Part shown: piece by piece, positions 1 to 5,648 of the stretch
Layout: each line of letters opens with the position of its first letter
How positions within the stretch are numbered: position 1 is the first letter of the stretch
Program-made: the position numbers and the translations under genes
Source of the DNA: Paraktedonobacter sp034438135
GTDB taxonomy: Bacteria; Chloroflexota; Ktedonobacteria; Ktedonobacterales; Ktedonobacteraceae
Length of the DNA stretch: 5,648 nucleotides
Direction of reading: 5' to 3'
NCBI GenBank assembly: GCA_034438135.1
Contig: DAOTTL010000265.1
Span: 1 to 5,648 of the forward strand
The notes under the pieces: generated by a model
Seen by the model: the letters and a program-made list of their open reading frames with translations, nothing else
Databases searched by the model: none
What the model was told of the DNA's origin: nothing

Positions 1-58
1 TACCTGAATATCTGGCTGCTGCGCCAACACCAATGAAAGATAGAGCAAAGGTAAGCTA

Positions 59-67
59 TGTTATACT
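59..67 (+). promoter_or_regulatory. Extended -10 promoter of the dehydrogenase/phosphotransferase operon
   Basis: The sequence TGTTATACT is a TG-N-TATACT extended -10 element: TG at 59-60 and the hexamer TATACT at 62-67, five of six matches to TATAAT. No good -35 hexamer sits 17 bases upstream, which is usual for extended -10 promoters. Transcription would begin near 74 and give a leader of about 40 bases before the ATG at 115. Upstream, frame 1 reads eleven codons to a TGA at 34-36, which might be the tail of a preceding gene, but this is too short to call. Confidence 0.55.
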
Positions 68-114
68 AATCACACACAAAAAAAGTTTTATACATGCCGT
101 GAGGAGGTACCAAC

Positions 115-1323
115 ATGGATTTCAATTATTCGTCAAAAGTACAGTCTCTCCAAAAAAGACTCGGCGATTTTATGGAACGCTACATCTACCCCAACGTTCA
201 GACGTATCGTGAGCAGCTCGCAGCCTCACCTGATAGTCCTCATGAGCACACAGCAATTGTCGATGAACTCAAAGTGAAGGCCAGGGCAGAGGGCCTCTGG
301 AACCTCTTCCTGCCCGATGAAGAATATGGAGCAGGACTGACCAATCTGGAGTATTCGCCTCTGGCTGAGATGATGGGACACGCTGGCTGGTCCTCAGAGG
401 TTTTCAACTGCGCGGCACCCGATACCGGCAATATGGAGATCCTGGCACAGTTCGGCACACCTGCCCAGAAAAAACAGTGGTTGATGCCGCTACTCGACGG
501 TGAGTTCCGTTCAGCCTTTGCAATGACTGAACCAGCGGTCGCCAGTTCGGATGCGACAAATATCCAGCTTTCAATTACACGAGATGGCGATGAATATGTC
601 CTCAATGGCCGCAAATGGTGGATCTCTGGTGCAGGCCGTCCACGCTGTAAAATCTTTATCGTGATGGGCAAGACCGACCCGAACAATGCAGATCGTCACA
701 GCCAGCAAAGTATGATCCTCGTACCCCGCGAAACGTCCGGGGTGACCGTTGTACGCAGTCTGCCAGTCATGGGCTATATGGACAATGAGAGCCATTGCGA
801 GGTTTTATTTGAAGATGCCCGTGTTCCCGCAAGTAACCTGCTTGGAGAAGAGGGCAGCGGTTTCGCCATCGCCCAGGCCCGTCTGGGACCAGGCCGCATC
901 CACCATTGTATGCGCTCCATTGGCAGCGCACAACATGCACTCGAACTCATGTGCCAGCGAGCAAACAGCCGTATAGCCTTTGGTAAACCTCTGGCCGATC
1001 AGGGAATTATTCAAGAGTGGATTGCCCAATCAGCGATGGAGATCGAGCAGGCTCGTCTCCTGACCCTTAGAGCTGCCTGGAGTATCGATACGTTGGGCAA
1101 GAAAGCTGCTCAGCAAGATATCGCTATGATCAAGGTTGTGGTACCTGAGGTGCTGACGAATGTTGTCAATCGTGCTATGCAGGTCTTCGGTGCTGCCGGT
1201 CTGAGCGATGATTTTCCGCTGGCCTCGATGTGGGCACACGGACGCGCTATGCATATCGTAGATGGACCCGATGAGGTTCATAAACGCGCTATTGCTCGGA
1301 CGATCCTGCGCCAATATAAATAA
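115..1323 (+). CDS. Acyl-CoA dehydrogenase family protein, ACAD10/11-like
   Basis: A 402-residue flavoprotein of the acyl-CoA dehydrogenase superfamily, full length for the family. The start at 115 follows a strong Shine-Dalgarno (GAGGAGGT, 101-108). The N-terminal helical domain has NCAAPDTGNME (98-108). The middle beta domain has FAMTEPAVASSDATNI (135-150) and GRKWWISGAG (165-174), which bind FAD and substrate. The C-terminal helical domain has R286-x3-GK and QVFGAAG (356-362). The end reads VDGPDEVH (382-389), where most acyl-CoA dehydrogenases carry the EGT motif with the catalytic glutamate; Asp383 occupies that place here. These features resemble the dehydrogenase domain of ACAD10/ACAD11. 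The phosphotransferase 28 bases downstream matches the kinase domain fused to it in animals. I infer action on 4-phosphoacyl-CoA, releasing phosphate and yielding an enoyl-CoA for beta-oxidation in the cytoplasm. An ordinary alpha,beta-desaturating role is the alternative. The family call is secure; the substrate is inferred. Confidence 0.93.
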   Translation: MDFNYSSKVQSLQKRLGDFMERYIYPNVQTYREQLAASPDSPHEHTAIVDELKVKARAEGLWNLFLPDEEYGAGLTNLEYSPLAEMMGHAGWSSEVFNCAAPDTGNMEILAQFGTPAQKKQWLMPLLDGEFRSAFAMTEPAVASSDATNIQLSITRDGDEYVLNGRKWWISGAGRPRCKIFIVMGKTDPNNADRHSQQSMILVPRETSGVTVVRSLPVMGYMDNESHCEVLFEDARVPASNLLGEEGSGFAIAQARLGPGRIHHCMRSIGSAQHALELMCQRANSRIAFGKPLADQGIIQEWIAQSAMEIEQARLLTLRAAWSIDTLGKKAAQQDIAMIKVVVPEVLTNVVNRAMQVFGAAGLSDDFPLASMWAHGRAMHIVDGPDEVHKRAIARTILRQYK

Positions 1324-1351
1324 AACGGTCAGTAGAACTCCAGGAGACAAT

Positions 1352-2404
1352 ATGAGTATCATTGAAGATACAATCGAGATACGCAAAGGAGAAAGCCTCG
1401 ATTGGGCGAAAATCGAGCAATACCTGCGTGAACATATCTCAGGTATCGGTGACGGTTCACTTGAAGCGCGTCAGTTTCCTTCCGGGGCCTCAAATCTGAC
1501 GTATCTGATGCGCATTGGCGAATGGGAAGGCGTTTTACGCCGTCCCCCGTTCGGTCCAATCCCTCCCAGAGCACACGATATGCAGCGTGAATCGAGTCTG
1601 CTGGCTCACATCCATCCTGTCTTCTCTCTGGCTCCCCGCCCTTTTGTCTTCTGCAACGATCTGGCGATTATGGACACGCCGTTCTATGTGATGGAACGCC
1701 GCACAGGCTTTGTATTTGACGAGACGTTTCCACCTGAGTTACCTCCCACCATTGAACGCTGTCGCCAACTCTCCGAGGCGACAGTTGAAACGCTGGTTCA
1801 GATCCATGCCATCGACTGGCAAACGGCGGGTCTGGCCGAATTCGGCCATCCACAAAACTTCCTGGAACGCCAGGTCAAAGGCTGGATCGAACGCTACTTC
1901 CGCGCCCAGACCGACGAAATACCCGCCGTTGAGCCGCTCACTCGCTGGCTGGCTGAACATATCCCAATCAGTCCCGCTCCCACTCTAATCCATAACGATT
2001 TTAAACTCAATAATATGTTGATAGATCTCAAAGATCTCACTCGACCTCGTGCAGTCCTCGACTGGGAGATGGCAACAATCGGAGATCCTCTCTTCGATCT
2101 GGCAATTGCACTCAGCTACTGGCTTCAACATGACGATCCTGAGGAGTTGCAGGCATGTCTCAGAACAGTGACAGCTCTCCCTGGCTTCACGAGTCGCAGC
2201 GAGTTTATGCAACGCTACGCTACACTCAGCGGACGCGATCTCTCTGATATGCATTTCTATATGCCGTTTGCCTATTTTAAACTGGCTGGTATCCTCCAAC
2301 AGATCTATGTTCGCTGGAAACGTGGTCAGACACAGGATCCCCGCTTCTCGGTCTTCGGTGAGCGCGTCCACACTCTGATCAATTATGCTGCCAGCCTGAT
2401 CTAA
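1352..2404 (+). CDS. APH-fold phosphotransferase, probable 4-hydroxyacyl-CoA kinase
   Basis: A 350-residue kinase of the aminoglycoside phosphotransferase (APH/choline kinase) fold. The start at 1352 is chosen because CAGGAG (1341-1346) lies five bases upstream; an in-frame ATG at 1262 would overlap the dehydrogenase by 62 bases and lacks a good site. Near the N-terminus, FPSGASNLTY (42-51) forms the nucleotide loop and VLRRPPFGPIPPRAHDMQRE (61-80) is a block typical of the ACAD10/11-associated clade. The catalytic loop is HNDFKLNN (214-221), with Asp216 as predicted catalytic base and Asn221 as metal ligand. DWE (237-239) is the DFG-equivalent metal site, followed by IGDPLFDLA. All catalytic residues are present, so it should be active. 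It is likely co-transcribed with the upstream dehydrogenase. By analogy with ACAD10/11 and LvaA it probably phosphorylates the 4-hydroxyl of a 4-hydroxyacyl-CoA using ATP. Genuine antibiotic resistance is unlikely given the partner gene. The fold is certain; the substrate is inferred. Confidence 0.92.
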   Translation: MSIIEDTIEIRKGESLDWAKIEQYLREHISGIGDGSLEARQFPSGASNLTYLMRIGEWEGVLRRPPFGPIPPRAHDMQRESSLLAHIHPVFSLAPRPFVFCNDLAIMDTPFYVMERRTGFVFDETFPPELPPTIERCRQLSEATVETLVQIHAIDWQTAGLAEFGHPQNFLERQVKGWIERYFRAQTDEIPAVEPLTRWLAEHIPISPAPTLIHNDFKLNNMLIDLKDLTRPRAVLDWEMATIGDPLFDLAIALSYWLQHDDPEELQACLRTVTALPGFTSRSEFMQRYATLSGRDLSDMHFYMPFAYFKLAGILQQIYVRWKRGQTQDPRFSVFGERVHTLINYAASLI

Positions 2405-2469
2405 TGGAGCAGAACAGGAAGAAGTGAGCCTTTTTGGCCAGTTAAGAAGGAGTGATGGATGCTTCATCC

Positions 2470-2488
2470 CTCATTTTGGCAAAATGAG
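2470..2488. repeat. Small stem-loop, 8 bp
   Basis: CTCATTTT (2470-2477) pairs perfectly with AAAATGAG (2481-2488) around a GGC loop. The stem is A/T-rich and no T-run follows on either strand, so it is a poor terminator by itself. It is the first of the run of stem-loops after the phosphotransferase gene. Confidence 0.5.
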
Positions 2489-2499
2489 CCAACGCTCTT

Positions 2500-2524
2500 G
2501 CTGGCGGCTGCCCCGCCAGCTTTT
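2500..2524 (+). terminator. Candidate intrinsic terminator after the phosphotransferase
   Basis: GCTGGCGG (2500-2507) pairs perfectly with CCGCCAGC (2513-2520) around the loop CTGCC, giving a G+C-rich 8 bp stem followed directly by TTTT (2521-2524). It lies about 95 bases past the stop of the phosphotransferase and has the right orientation to end that operon. The T-run is short, so termination may be partial, with the longer palindrome immediately downstream reinforcing it. Confidence 0.45.
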
Positions 2525-2525
2525 C

Positions 2526-2586
2526 AGGGAGAAATGGCTGAGTTTGGAAGCCGCAAAGCGGCTTCCAAACTCAGCCATTTCTCCCT
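2526..2586. repeat. Long perfect palindrome, 29 bp stem with AAA loop
   Basis: Bases 2526-2554 are the exact reverse complement of 2558-2586, leaving a three-base loop AAA (2555-2557). The inner core reads GTTTGGAAGCCGC and its complement. A TTTTC stretch runs out of the right end on the + strand (2586-2590), so it could also act as a rightward terminator. A 29 bp perfect stem is far longer than an ordinary intrinsic terminator. The core, and the AGAAA near the outer end, recur in the palindrome at 2637-2699, which points to a repeat family rather than a one-off structure. Confidence 0.85.
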
Positions 2587-2606
2587 TTTCTCGGGGGAGG
2601 GGCGGC

Positions 2607-2619
2607 TTTGCAAGCTGCT
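2607..2619. repeat. Half copy of the palindrome core
   Basis: TTTGCAAGCTGCT (2607-2619) matches TTTGTAAGCTGCT (2655-2667) of the second palindrome at 12 of 13 positions. Its complementary arm is absent nearby, so it looks like a degenerate or truncated unit lying between the two complete ones. It is short, and coincidence cannot be excluded. Confidence 0.4.
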
Positions 2620-2636
2620 GAAAAGTGCAGGATCGC

Positions 2637-2699
2637 TCATAGAAAGTGGATGGGTTTGTAAGCTGCTCCGCAGCTCACAAACCCATCCACTTTCTATGA
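2637..2699. repeat. Second long palindrome, 23 + 6 bp stem
   Basis: Bases 2637-2659 are the exact reverse complement of 2677-2699. After an A-C mismatch (2660 with 2676) the stem resumes with AGCTGC (2661-2666) against GCAGCT (2670-2675), around the loop TCC. It begins five bases past the stop codon of the leftward protease gene, so it sits in that transcript's 3' end. No T-run follows on that strand, so it is not a textbook intrinsic terminator; transcript-end protection or a role as a mobile palindromic repeat are alternatives. Confidence 0.83.
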
Positions 2700-2704
2700 A
2701 GACA

Positions 2705-3853
2705 TTATGCTACATACTGCCACTCCTGCGTGCTCTCCTCACGCTGACGTTGACGTTTCTGAATATAGCGCAGAATCGTCTCATGACTGAGCACACCCAC
2801 CAGACGCCCCTCATCAACCACCGGAACCTGACTGATGCTTCTCGCTATCATCACCTGCAAAACATCATCCAACGCTTGCGATGGGGCGGCTATCTCTATC
2901 TGCTCCACCAACCGCATAACATACCCCACAGGTGTATATCCCCAACATTCACGCTCAATCTTCCCTATATCTTTCAAAGTGATCAAACCTACCAGCATAT
3001 CACCACTCACAACTAGCGCAGAATACAATCCCTGGGGCAGAAAATACTCGTCCACTAGTTTCTGCAAAGGCAAACGGGCCGCAATAGAACACACACATGG
3101 TTCCATTACATCAGCTACCACTACATCTTCATGTACCATCTCAATAACTGTCTGAAGATGAGTGCTCTGGTTCGAACTCAAAACAAACCAACCTACTGAA
3201 ACGATCCAGAGACCGTCTATAAAAGTACTGGTAAAACAAAGTACAATCCCTAATACAATTAAAAGATAGGCAATGCCCTGACTTATCGCCGATACATGAC
3301 GTGCGGCCCGCTGCGTACTCCCTCCATCTCTCCAATAGATGGCTAACAACAAACGACCACCATCCAATGGTAGAGCTGGTAGAAAATTTAACAAACAGAG
3401 CACGCCATTGAGGATCGCCAGGTAACAAAAAACGGCCTCTACAGGAGAGGAAACGGAGAGAAAGAGAAAAGCGCATAAAGTGCATAAACCACTGAGCAAA
3501 AGATTGCTCATTGGCCCTGCCAGAGCTACCCAGGTGGCTGCTCTCGGACTCTTGATCTTGCCTTTGTACTGAGCTACTCCTCCAAACATGAACAGAGTTG
3601 TACGCAACATTCTTAAGCCACAGGTCTTAACAACCCAGGCATGCATTAGCTCATGTATCAGGACACATACAAGGAAGAGTAATGCTGATACAAATGCTAT
3701 ACCCCAATAGAGACTCCCTGACCAGCCTGCAAAGTTCTGAGGATACCAATCTACCGCTAAGGACCATGTAAGCAAAACCAACACGATTAGCCAGCTAACG
3801 TGGGCGTAGATATCCACATCGCCGATTTTTCCAATACGAAGCGAACCGGGCAT
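2705..3853 (-). CDS. Membrane M50 (site-2-type) zinc metalloprotease with CBS pair
   Basis: A 382-residue intramembrane protease of the M50B/Rip3-like group. The start at 3853 is chosen because AAGGAGG lies ten bases upstream (3870-3864) and the product opens with PGSLRIGKIGDVDIYAHVSW, the usual beginning of this group; the frame stays open upstream to 3952 but without family resemblance. The zinc site is HELMH (67-71) in a membrane segment, with Asp164 in LPLDGG (161-166) as third ligand. Also present are FGGVAQ (90-95) and GPMSN (113-117). Hydrophobic segments lie near 19-34, 48-66, 105-134, 138-160, 193-208 and 211-226. The C-terminal half carries two CBS motifs (about 248-303 and 308-365), likely cytoplasmic sensors of adenine nucleotides. 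All catalytic residues are intact. Such proteases often cleave anti-sigma factors or other membrane regulators; the substrate here is unknown. It is convergent with the phosphotransferase and divergent from dnaN. Confidence 0.93.
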   Translation of the reverse strand: MPGSLRIGKIGDVDIYAHVSWLIVLVLLTWSLAVDWYPQNFAGWSGSLYWGIAFVSALLFLVCVLIHELMHAWVVKTCGLRMLRTTLFMFGGVAQYKGKIKSPRAATWVALAGPMSNLLLSGLCTLCAFLFLSVSSPVEAVFCYLAILNGVLCLLNFLPALPLDGGRLLLAIYWRDGGSTQRAARHVSAISQGIAYLLIVLGIVLCFTSTFIDGLWIVSVGWFVLSSNQSTHLQTVIEMVHEDVVVADVMEPCVCSIAARLPLQKLVDEYFLPQGLYSALVVSGDMLVGLITLKDIGKIERECWGYTPVGYVMRLVEQIEIAAPSQALDDVLQVMIARSISQVPVVDEGRLVGVLSHETILRYIQKRQRQREESTQEWQYVA

Positions 3854-4188
3854 ACCCTTTTTTCCTCCTTGTCGGATGGTAGCCTTACATAAAACTTCCA
3901 TGCTTCTACAGGGCCATCGTAACCACACCGACACTGGAACGTTATCTATCACATGAGAACATTTTCATGCAGGTCCTTTTTCCAGTAGCCTTATACACTC
4001 ACGTCTCCCAACCAATCATAACACTACCACCTTTGTATGAACCAGTGCTGTGAACATCCTGAATTGAAACTGAGAAAGAAGATACATTTGATATATCCAC
4101 TTTTTCCGCCTTCCCAAAGAATGGAGAATCGAGTATACTGAGCGAGAACTTTCGTGCTTTTGGATGTGAGCCTTGGAGGAACCTTTTT
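3854..4188. other. Divergent promoter region between the protease gene and dnaN
   Basis: This 335-base spacer separates two divergently read genes and must hold promoters for both. The dnaN promoter is visible at 4111-4139. For the leftward protease, TATAAG on the minus strand (3995-3990) is the best -10 that I see, but it lacks a matching -35, so I do not call it. I see no DnaA box cluster, riboswitch-like fold or convincing small ORF. Confidence 0.5.
4111..4139 (+). promoter_or_regulatory. Sigma-70-type promoter of dnaN
   Basis: TTCCCA (4111-4116, four of six matches to TTGACA) and TATACT (4134-4139, five of six to TATAAT) are separated by an ideal 17 bases. Transcription would start near 4146, giving a leader of about 43 bases before the GTG start of dnaN. 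The same -10 hexamer, TATACT, is used by the operon at the left of the window. Confidence 0.55.
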
Positions 4189-5328
4189 GTGAAACTATCC
4201 TGTAAACAACAAGACTTGAGTCGTGGCCTCTCTGCCGTGAGTCATGCTGTCTCAAGCCGCAGTACACTCCCTATTCTGGCAAATATTTTGCTGGCCACCG
4301 ACCATGGCCGTCTGAAACTCTCTGCTACAAATCTGGAGATTGGCATTAATTGCCTGGTCGATGCTCAAATTGAAGAGGAGGGAACCATAACGATTCCCGC
4401 CAGGCTCATTACGGAGTTTGTCAATAGCTTGCCTCAGGCAATAGTCGAAATCACTCTGCCTGAAGGCTCCAATACACTTAATATTAAAAGTCAGCGCAGT
4501 AGCGCGAATATTAAGGGCATGGATGCCTCTGAGTTTCCACAGATCCCCAGCAATGAGGACGGTGAACCTCCCGTTCTGCTTGAGGCAGCTTTGTTGAAGG
4601 AGATGATTGCTGAGGTAGCTTTCGCTGCTGCCGACGATGATTCTCGTCCCGTCCTGACCGGTGTGCTGGTTCAGGTGAGTAATGAGAAGATTACTCTGGC
4701 CGCCGCCGATGCCTTCCGGCTGGCCGTGCGTGTGGCACCCCTGCCCGGCGATGATCAAGCTCGTGGCGATATTCTGATCCCTGCGCGTACGCTGATCGAA
4801 CTGGCTCGTATTCTCCCTGGTGAGGGTCCTGTCGAGATGGTGGTCACTCCTAATCGGAGCCAGGTTCTCTTCCACACGCCTGACCTCGATCTGGTCTCTC
4901 GTTTGATCGAGGGCGCTTTCCCGCCTTTCCGTCAGATTATCCCGAAGGAATCGACGACTCAGGCTAGAGTAGAAACACGAGAATTTGCCGCCGCTGTGAA
5001 GTCTGCCGCCCTTTTCGCACGCGACAGCTCAAACATTGCACGTGTTAAAATTAACTCAAGTAGCACTGATGGCTCTGAATCTGGCTCTATTACTATTGAG
5101 GCCACTGCCGAGGATCTTGGAGATAATGTGAGCACGGTGAACGCGACTGTCGATGGACCTGAGCTGCAAATTATCTTTAATGTCAAATACCTGGCCGATG
5201 TGCTGGCTACAATTGGTACTCCCGAAGTGCTGCTTGAGGCCAGTTCTGCCACAAAACCTGGTGTACTCAAGCCCGTCGGTCCTAACGATCATACATATGT
5301 CATCATGCCTATGCATGTGAATCGCTAA
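4189..5328 (+). CDS. dnaN: DNA polymerase III sliding clamp, beta subunit
   Basis: A 379-residue sliding clamp, normal length for DnaN (about 366-380). It forms a ring dimer around DNA that tethers DNA polymerase III and recruits other replication and repair proteins. The start is GTG at 4189, eight bases after GGAGGA (4175-4180). Domain I carries STLPILANILLAT and SATNLEIGI. Domain II carries DDDSRPVLTGVLV (149-161) and AADAFRLAV (172-180), in the place of the E. coli TDGHRLA loop. The domain II-III region has FPPFRQIIPKE (244-254), whose proline matches the clamp-binding pocket. The C-terminus ends YVIMPMHVNR, with the MPM that lines the same pocket. The peptide-binding cleft thus looks intact. 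It stands alone: the divergent neighbour is the protease gene and about 320 non-coding bases follow. It could be the main clamp or a second copy; the window cannot tell. The family is certain. Confidence 0.97.
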   Translation: MKLSCKQQDLSRGLSAVSHAVSSRSTLPILANILLATDHGRLKLSATNLEIGINCLVDAQIEEEGTITIPARLITEFVNSLPQAIVEITLPEGSNTLNIKSQRSSANIKGMDASEFPQIPSNEDGEPPVLLEAALLKEMIAEVAFAAADDDSRPVLTGVLVQVSNEKITLAAADAFRLAVRVAPLPGDDQARGDILIPARTLIELARILPGEGPVEMVVTPNRSQVLFHTPDLDLVSRLIEGAFPPFRQIIPKESTTQARVETREFAAAVKSAALFARDSSNIARVKINSSSTDGSESGSITIEATAEDLGDNVSTVNATVDGPELQIIFNVKYLADVLATIGTPEVLLEASSATKPGVLKPVGPNDHTYVIMPMHVNR

Positions 5329-5433
5329 TGGAGTTCGCGCTCCCTCCCTGGCAACTTTCAAAAGTATGTGAGTTGGCTTATCACCCCATCCCAGGAGAAA
5401 CTAAAGGGGGTGCATGGTCCTCCCTGACAGAGC

Positions 5434-5482
5434 GCGAGGTGGCGACAACAGCGGCACTGTTGACCTCGCAAAACCTTTTTTT
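5434..5482 (+). terminator. Candidate terminator downstream of dnaN
   Basis: GCGAGGT (5434-5440) pairs with ACCTCGC (5463-5469). Inside, CAACAG (5446-5451) pairs with CTGTTG (5457-5462) around CGGCA, leaving a five-base bulge on the left side. AAAACC and then seven T (5476-5482) follow. The T-run is offset from the stem by six bases, so this is a less than ideal intrinsic terminator, but its position about 105 bases after dnaN and its orientation fit. Confidence 0.45.
5464..5481 (+). repeat. 18-base direct repeat, copy 1
   Basis: CCTCGCAAAACCTTTTTT occurs here and again, identically, at 5597-5614. In this copy it forms the right arm and T-run of the terminator-like structure after dnaN. Confidence 0.7.
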
Positions 5483-5519
5483 CGTTCTTTTTGCCGCTAA
5501 AGCGACAAAAAGAACGAAA
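5480..5519. repeat. Hairpin with 14 bp arms and palindrome-like core
   Basis: Bases 5480-5493 are the exact reverse complement of 5506-5519. After a C-A mismatch (5494 with 5505), CGC (5495-5497) pairs with GCG (5502-5504) around TAAA. The arms are T-rich and A-rich. No T-run follows on either strand, so it is not a standard terminator. Its centre, GCCGC-TAAA-GCGAC, resembles the centre GCCGC-AAA-GCGGC of the palindrome at 2526-2586, although the arms differ entirely. Confidence 0.75.
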
Positions 5520-5648
5520 GTGCAGAGGGCCTGACTTGACGAGGATGAAAAGCGGGCGGGCAGAAGACAATAGCCCTTTGCCTGGGATCGGGGTGGCCTC
5601 GCAAAACCTTTTTTCTCTATTCACTGTCCAGGGGAAACTGCTCTAACC
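5520..5648. other. Non-coding tail, no gene recognised
   Basis: Together with the stem-loops before it, this completes about 320 bases after dnaN without a convincing gene. Open frames here run through hairpin arms, have low-complexity translations and lack a ribosome binding site. The only clear element is the second copy of the 18-base repeat. Confidence 0.5.
5597..5614 (+). repeat. 18-base direct repeat, copy 2
   Basis: An identical copy of CCTCGCAAAACCTTTTTT, starting 133 bases after the start of copy 1. Unlike copy 1, no complementary left arm is apparent upstream of it, so it may be the remnant of a duplicated terminator or the edge of a repeat continuing past the window. Confidence 0.65.

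Larger units (their letters stand above)
2405..2704. other. Convergent intergenic spacer rich in stem-loops
   Basis: This 300-base gap separates two genes that converge. It contains at least four stem-loops in succession (2470-2488, 2500-2520, 2526-2586, 2637-2699) plus a half copy of the palindrome core (2607-2619). Open frames that cross it run through the hairpin arms and into the antisense of the protease gene, have no family resemblance and no supporting start context, and so are not called. The spacer most likely ends transcription from both sides and also houses a palindromic repeat family. Confidence 0.7.

Noticed and set aside
1352..2404. Aminoglycoside resistance gene
   Set aside because: The APH fold is real, but the RRPP block and the acyl-CoA dehydrogenase partner fit the acyl-CoA kinase clade much better.
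2470..2699. Possible CRISPR array in the repeat-rich spacer
   Set aside because: The repeats are inverted, differ in sequence and are not evenly spaced with unique spacers, and no cas gene is nearby.
2459..3016. 185-codon frame on the + strand across the convergent spacer
   Set aside because: It is built from hairpin arms followed by the antisense of the M50 protease CBS region; there is no family resemblance, whereas the opposite strand is clearly coding.
3854..4188. Replication origin beside dnaN
   Set aside because: I found no cluster of TTATCCACA-like DnaA boxes and no AT-rich repeat array in the spacer, and dnaA is not present.
5328..5534. 68-codon frame starting at TAATG overlapping the dnaN stop
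   Set aside because: The overlap suggests translational coupling, but the frame runs through the terminator-like stem and the 40-base hairpin, its translation is low complexity and it resembles no family. The same TAATGGAG occurs after the phosphotransferase stop, where the frame ends after a few codons.
5358..5624. 88-codon frame on the minus strand after dnaN
   Set aside because: It crosses the hairpin and both copies of the 18-base repeat, lacks a ribosome binding site and has no recognisable domain.

Overview
The window holds four complete protein genes in two blocks, with two repeat-rich non-coding spacers. Base composition is intermediate (roughly half G+C by eye). Coding regions begin behind strong purine-rich ribosome binding sites and sigma-70-like promoters. 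The combination of an ACAD10/11-type dehydrogenase beside a separate phosphotransferase, an M50 protease with CBS domains, a stand-alone dnaN and hairpin-rich spacers would fit a spore-forming, soil-type Chloroflexota such as the Ktedonobacteria. That placement is an inference from gene style only; nothing in the window is a taxonomic marker that can be read unaided.

Region 1 (1-2404, + strand) is a two-gene operon behind an extended -10 promoter: an acyl-CoA dehydrogenase (115-1323) and, 28 bases later, an APH-fold phosphotransferase (1352-2404). In animals the same two domains are fused in ACAD10 and ACAD11, and in Pseudomonas putida the related pair LvaA/LvaC serves levulinate use. The likely joint role is catabolism of 4-hydroxy acids: the kinase phosphorylates the 4-hydroxyl of a 4-hydroxyacyl-CoA, and the dehydrogenase-fold partner removes the phosphate so that the product enters beta-oxidation.

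Region 2 (2405-2704) lies between convergent genes and is packed with stem-loops. Two long ones (29 bp perfect, and 23+6 bp with one mismatch) are diverged copies of one palindrome whose differences are partly compensatory. A half copy lies between them.

Region 3 is a leftward membrane-embedded M50 (site-2-type) metalloprotease with a C-terminal CBS pair (3853-2705). It is divergent from dnaN, the DNA polymerase III sliding clamp (4189-5328), across a 335-base spacer carrying a recognisable dnaN promoter. No recF, dnaA or gyrB lies beside dnaN here.

Region 4 (5329-5648) appears non-coding. It holds a bulged terminator-like stem-loop, a 40-base hairpin whose core resembles that of the palindromes in region 2, and an 18-base direct repeat. 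I see no CRISPR array, tRNA, rRNA or transposase gene. The most unusual material is the palindrome family; the most interesting biochemistry is the dehydrogenase/phosphotransferase pair.
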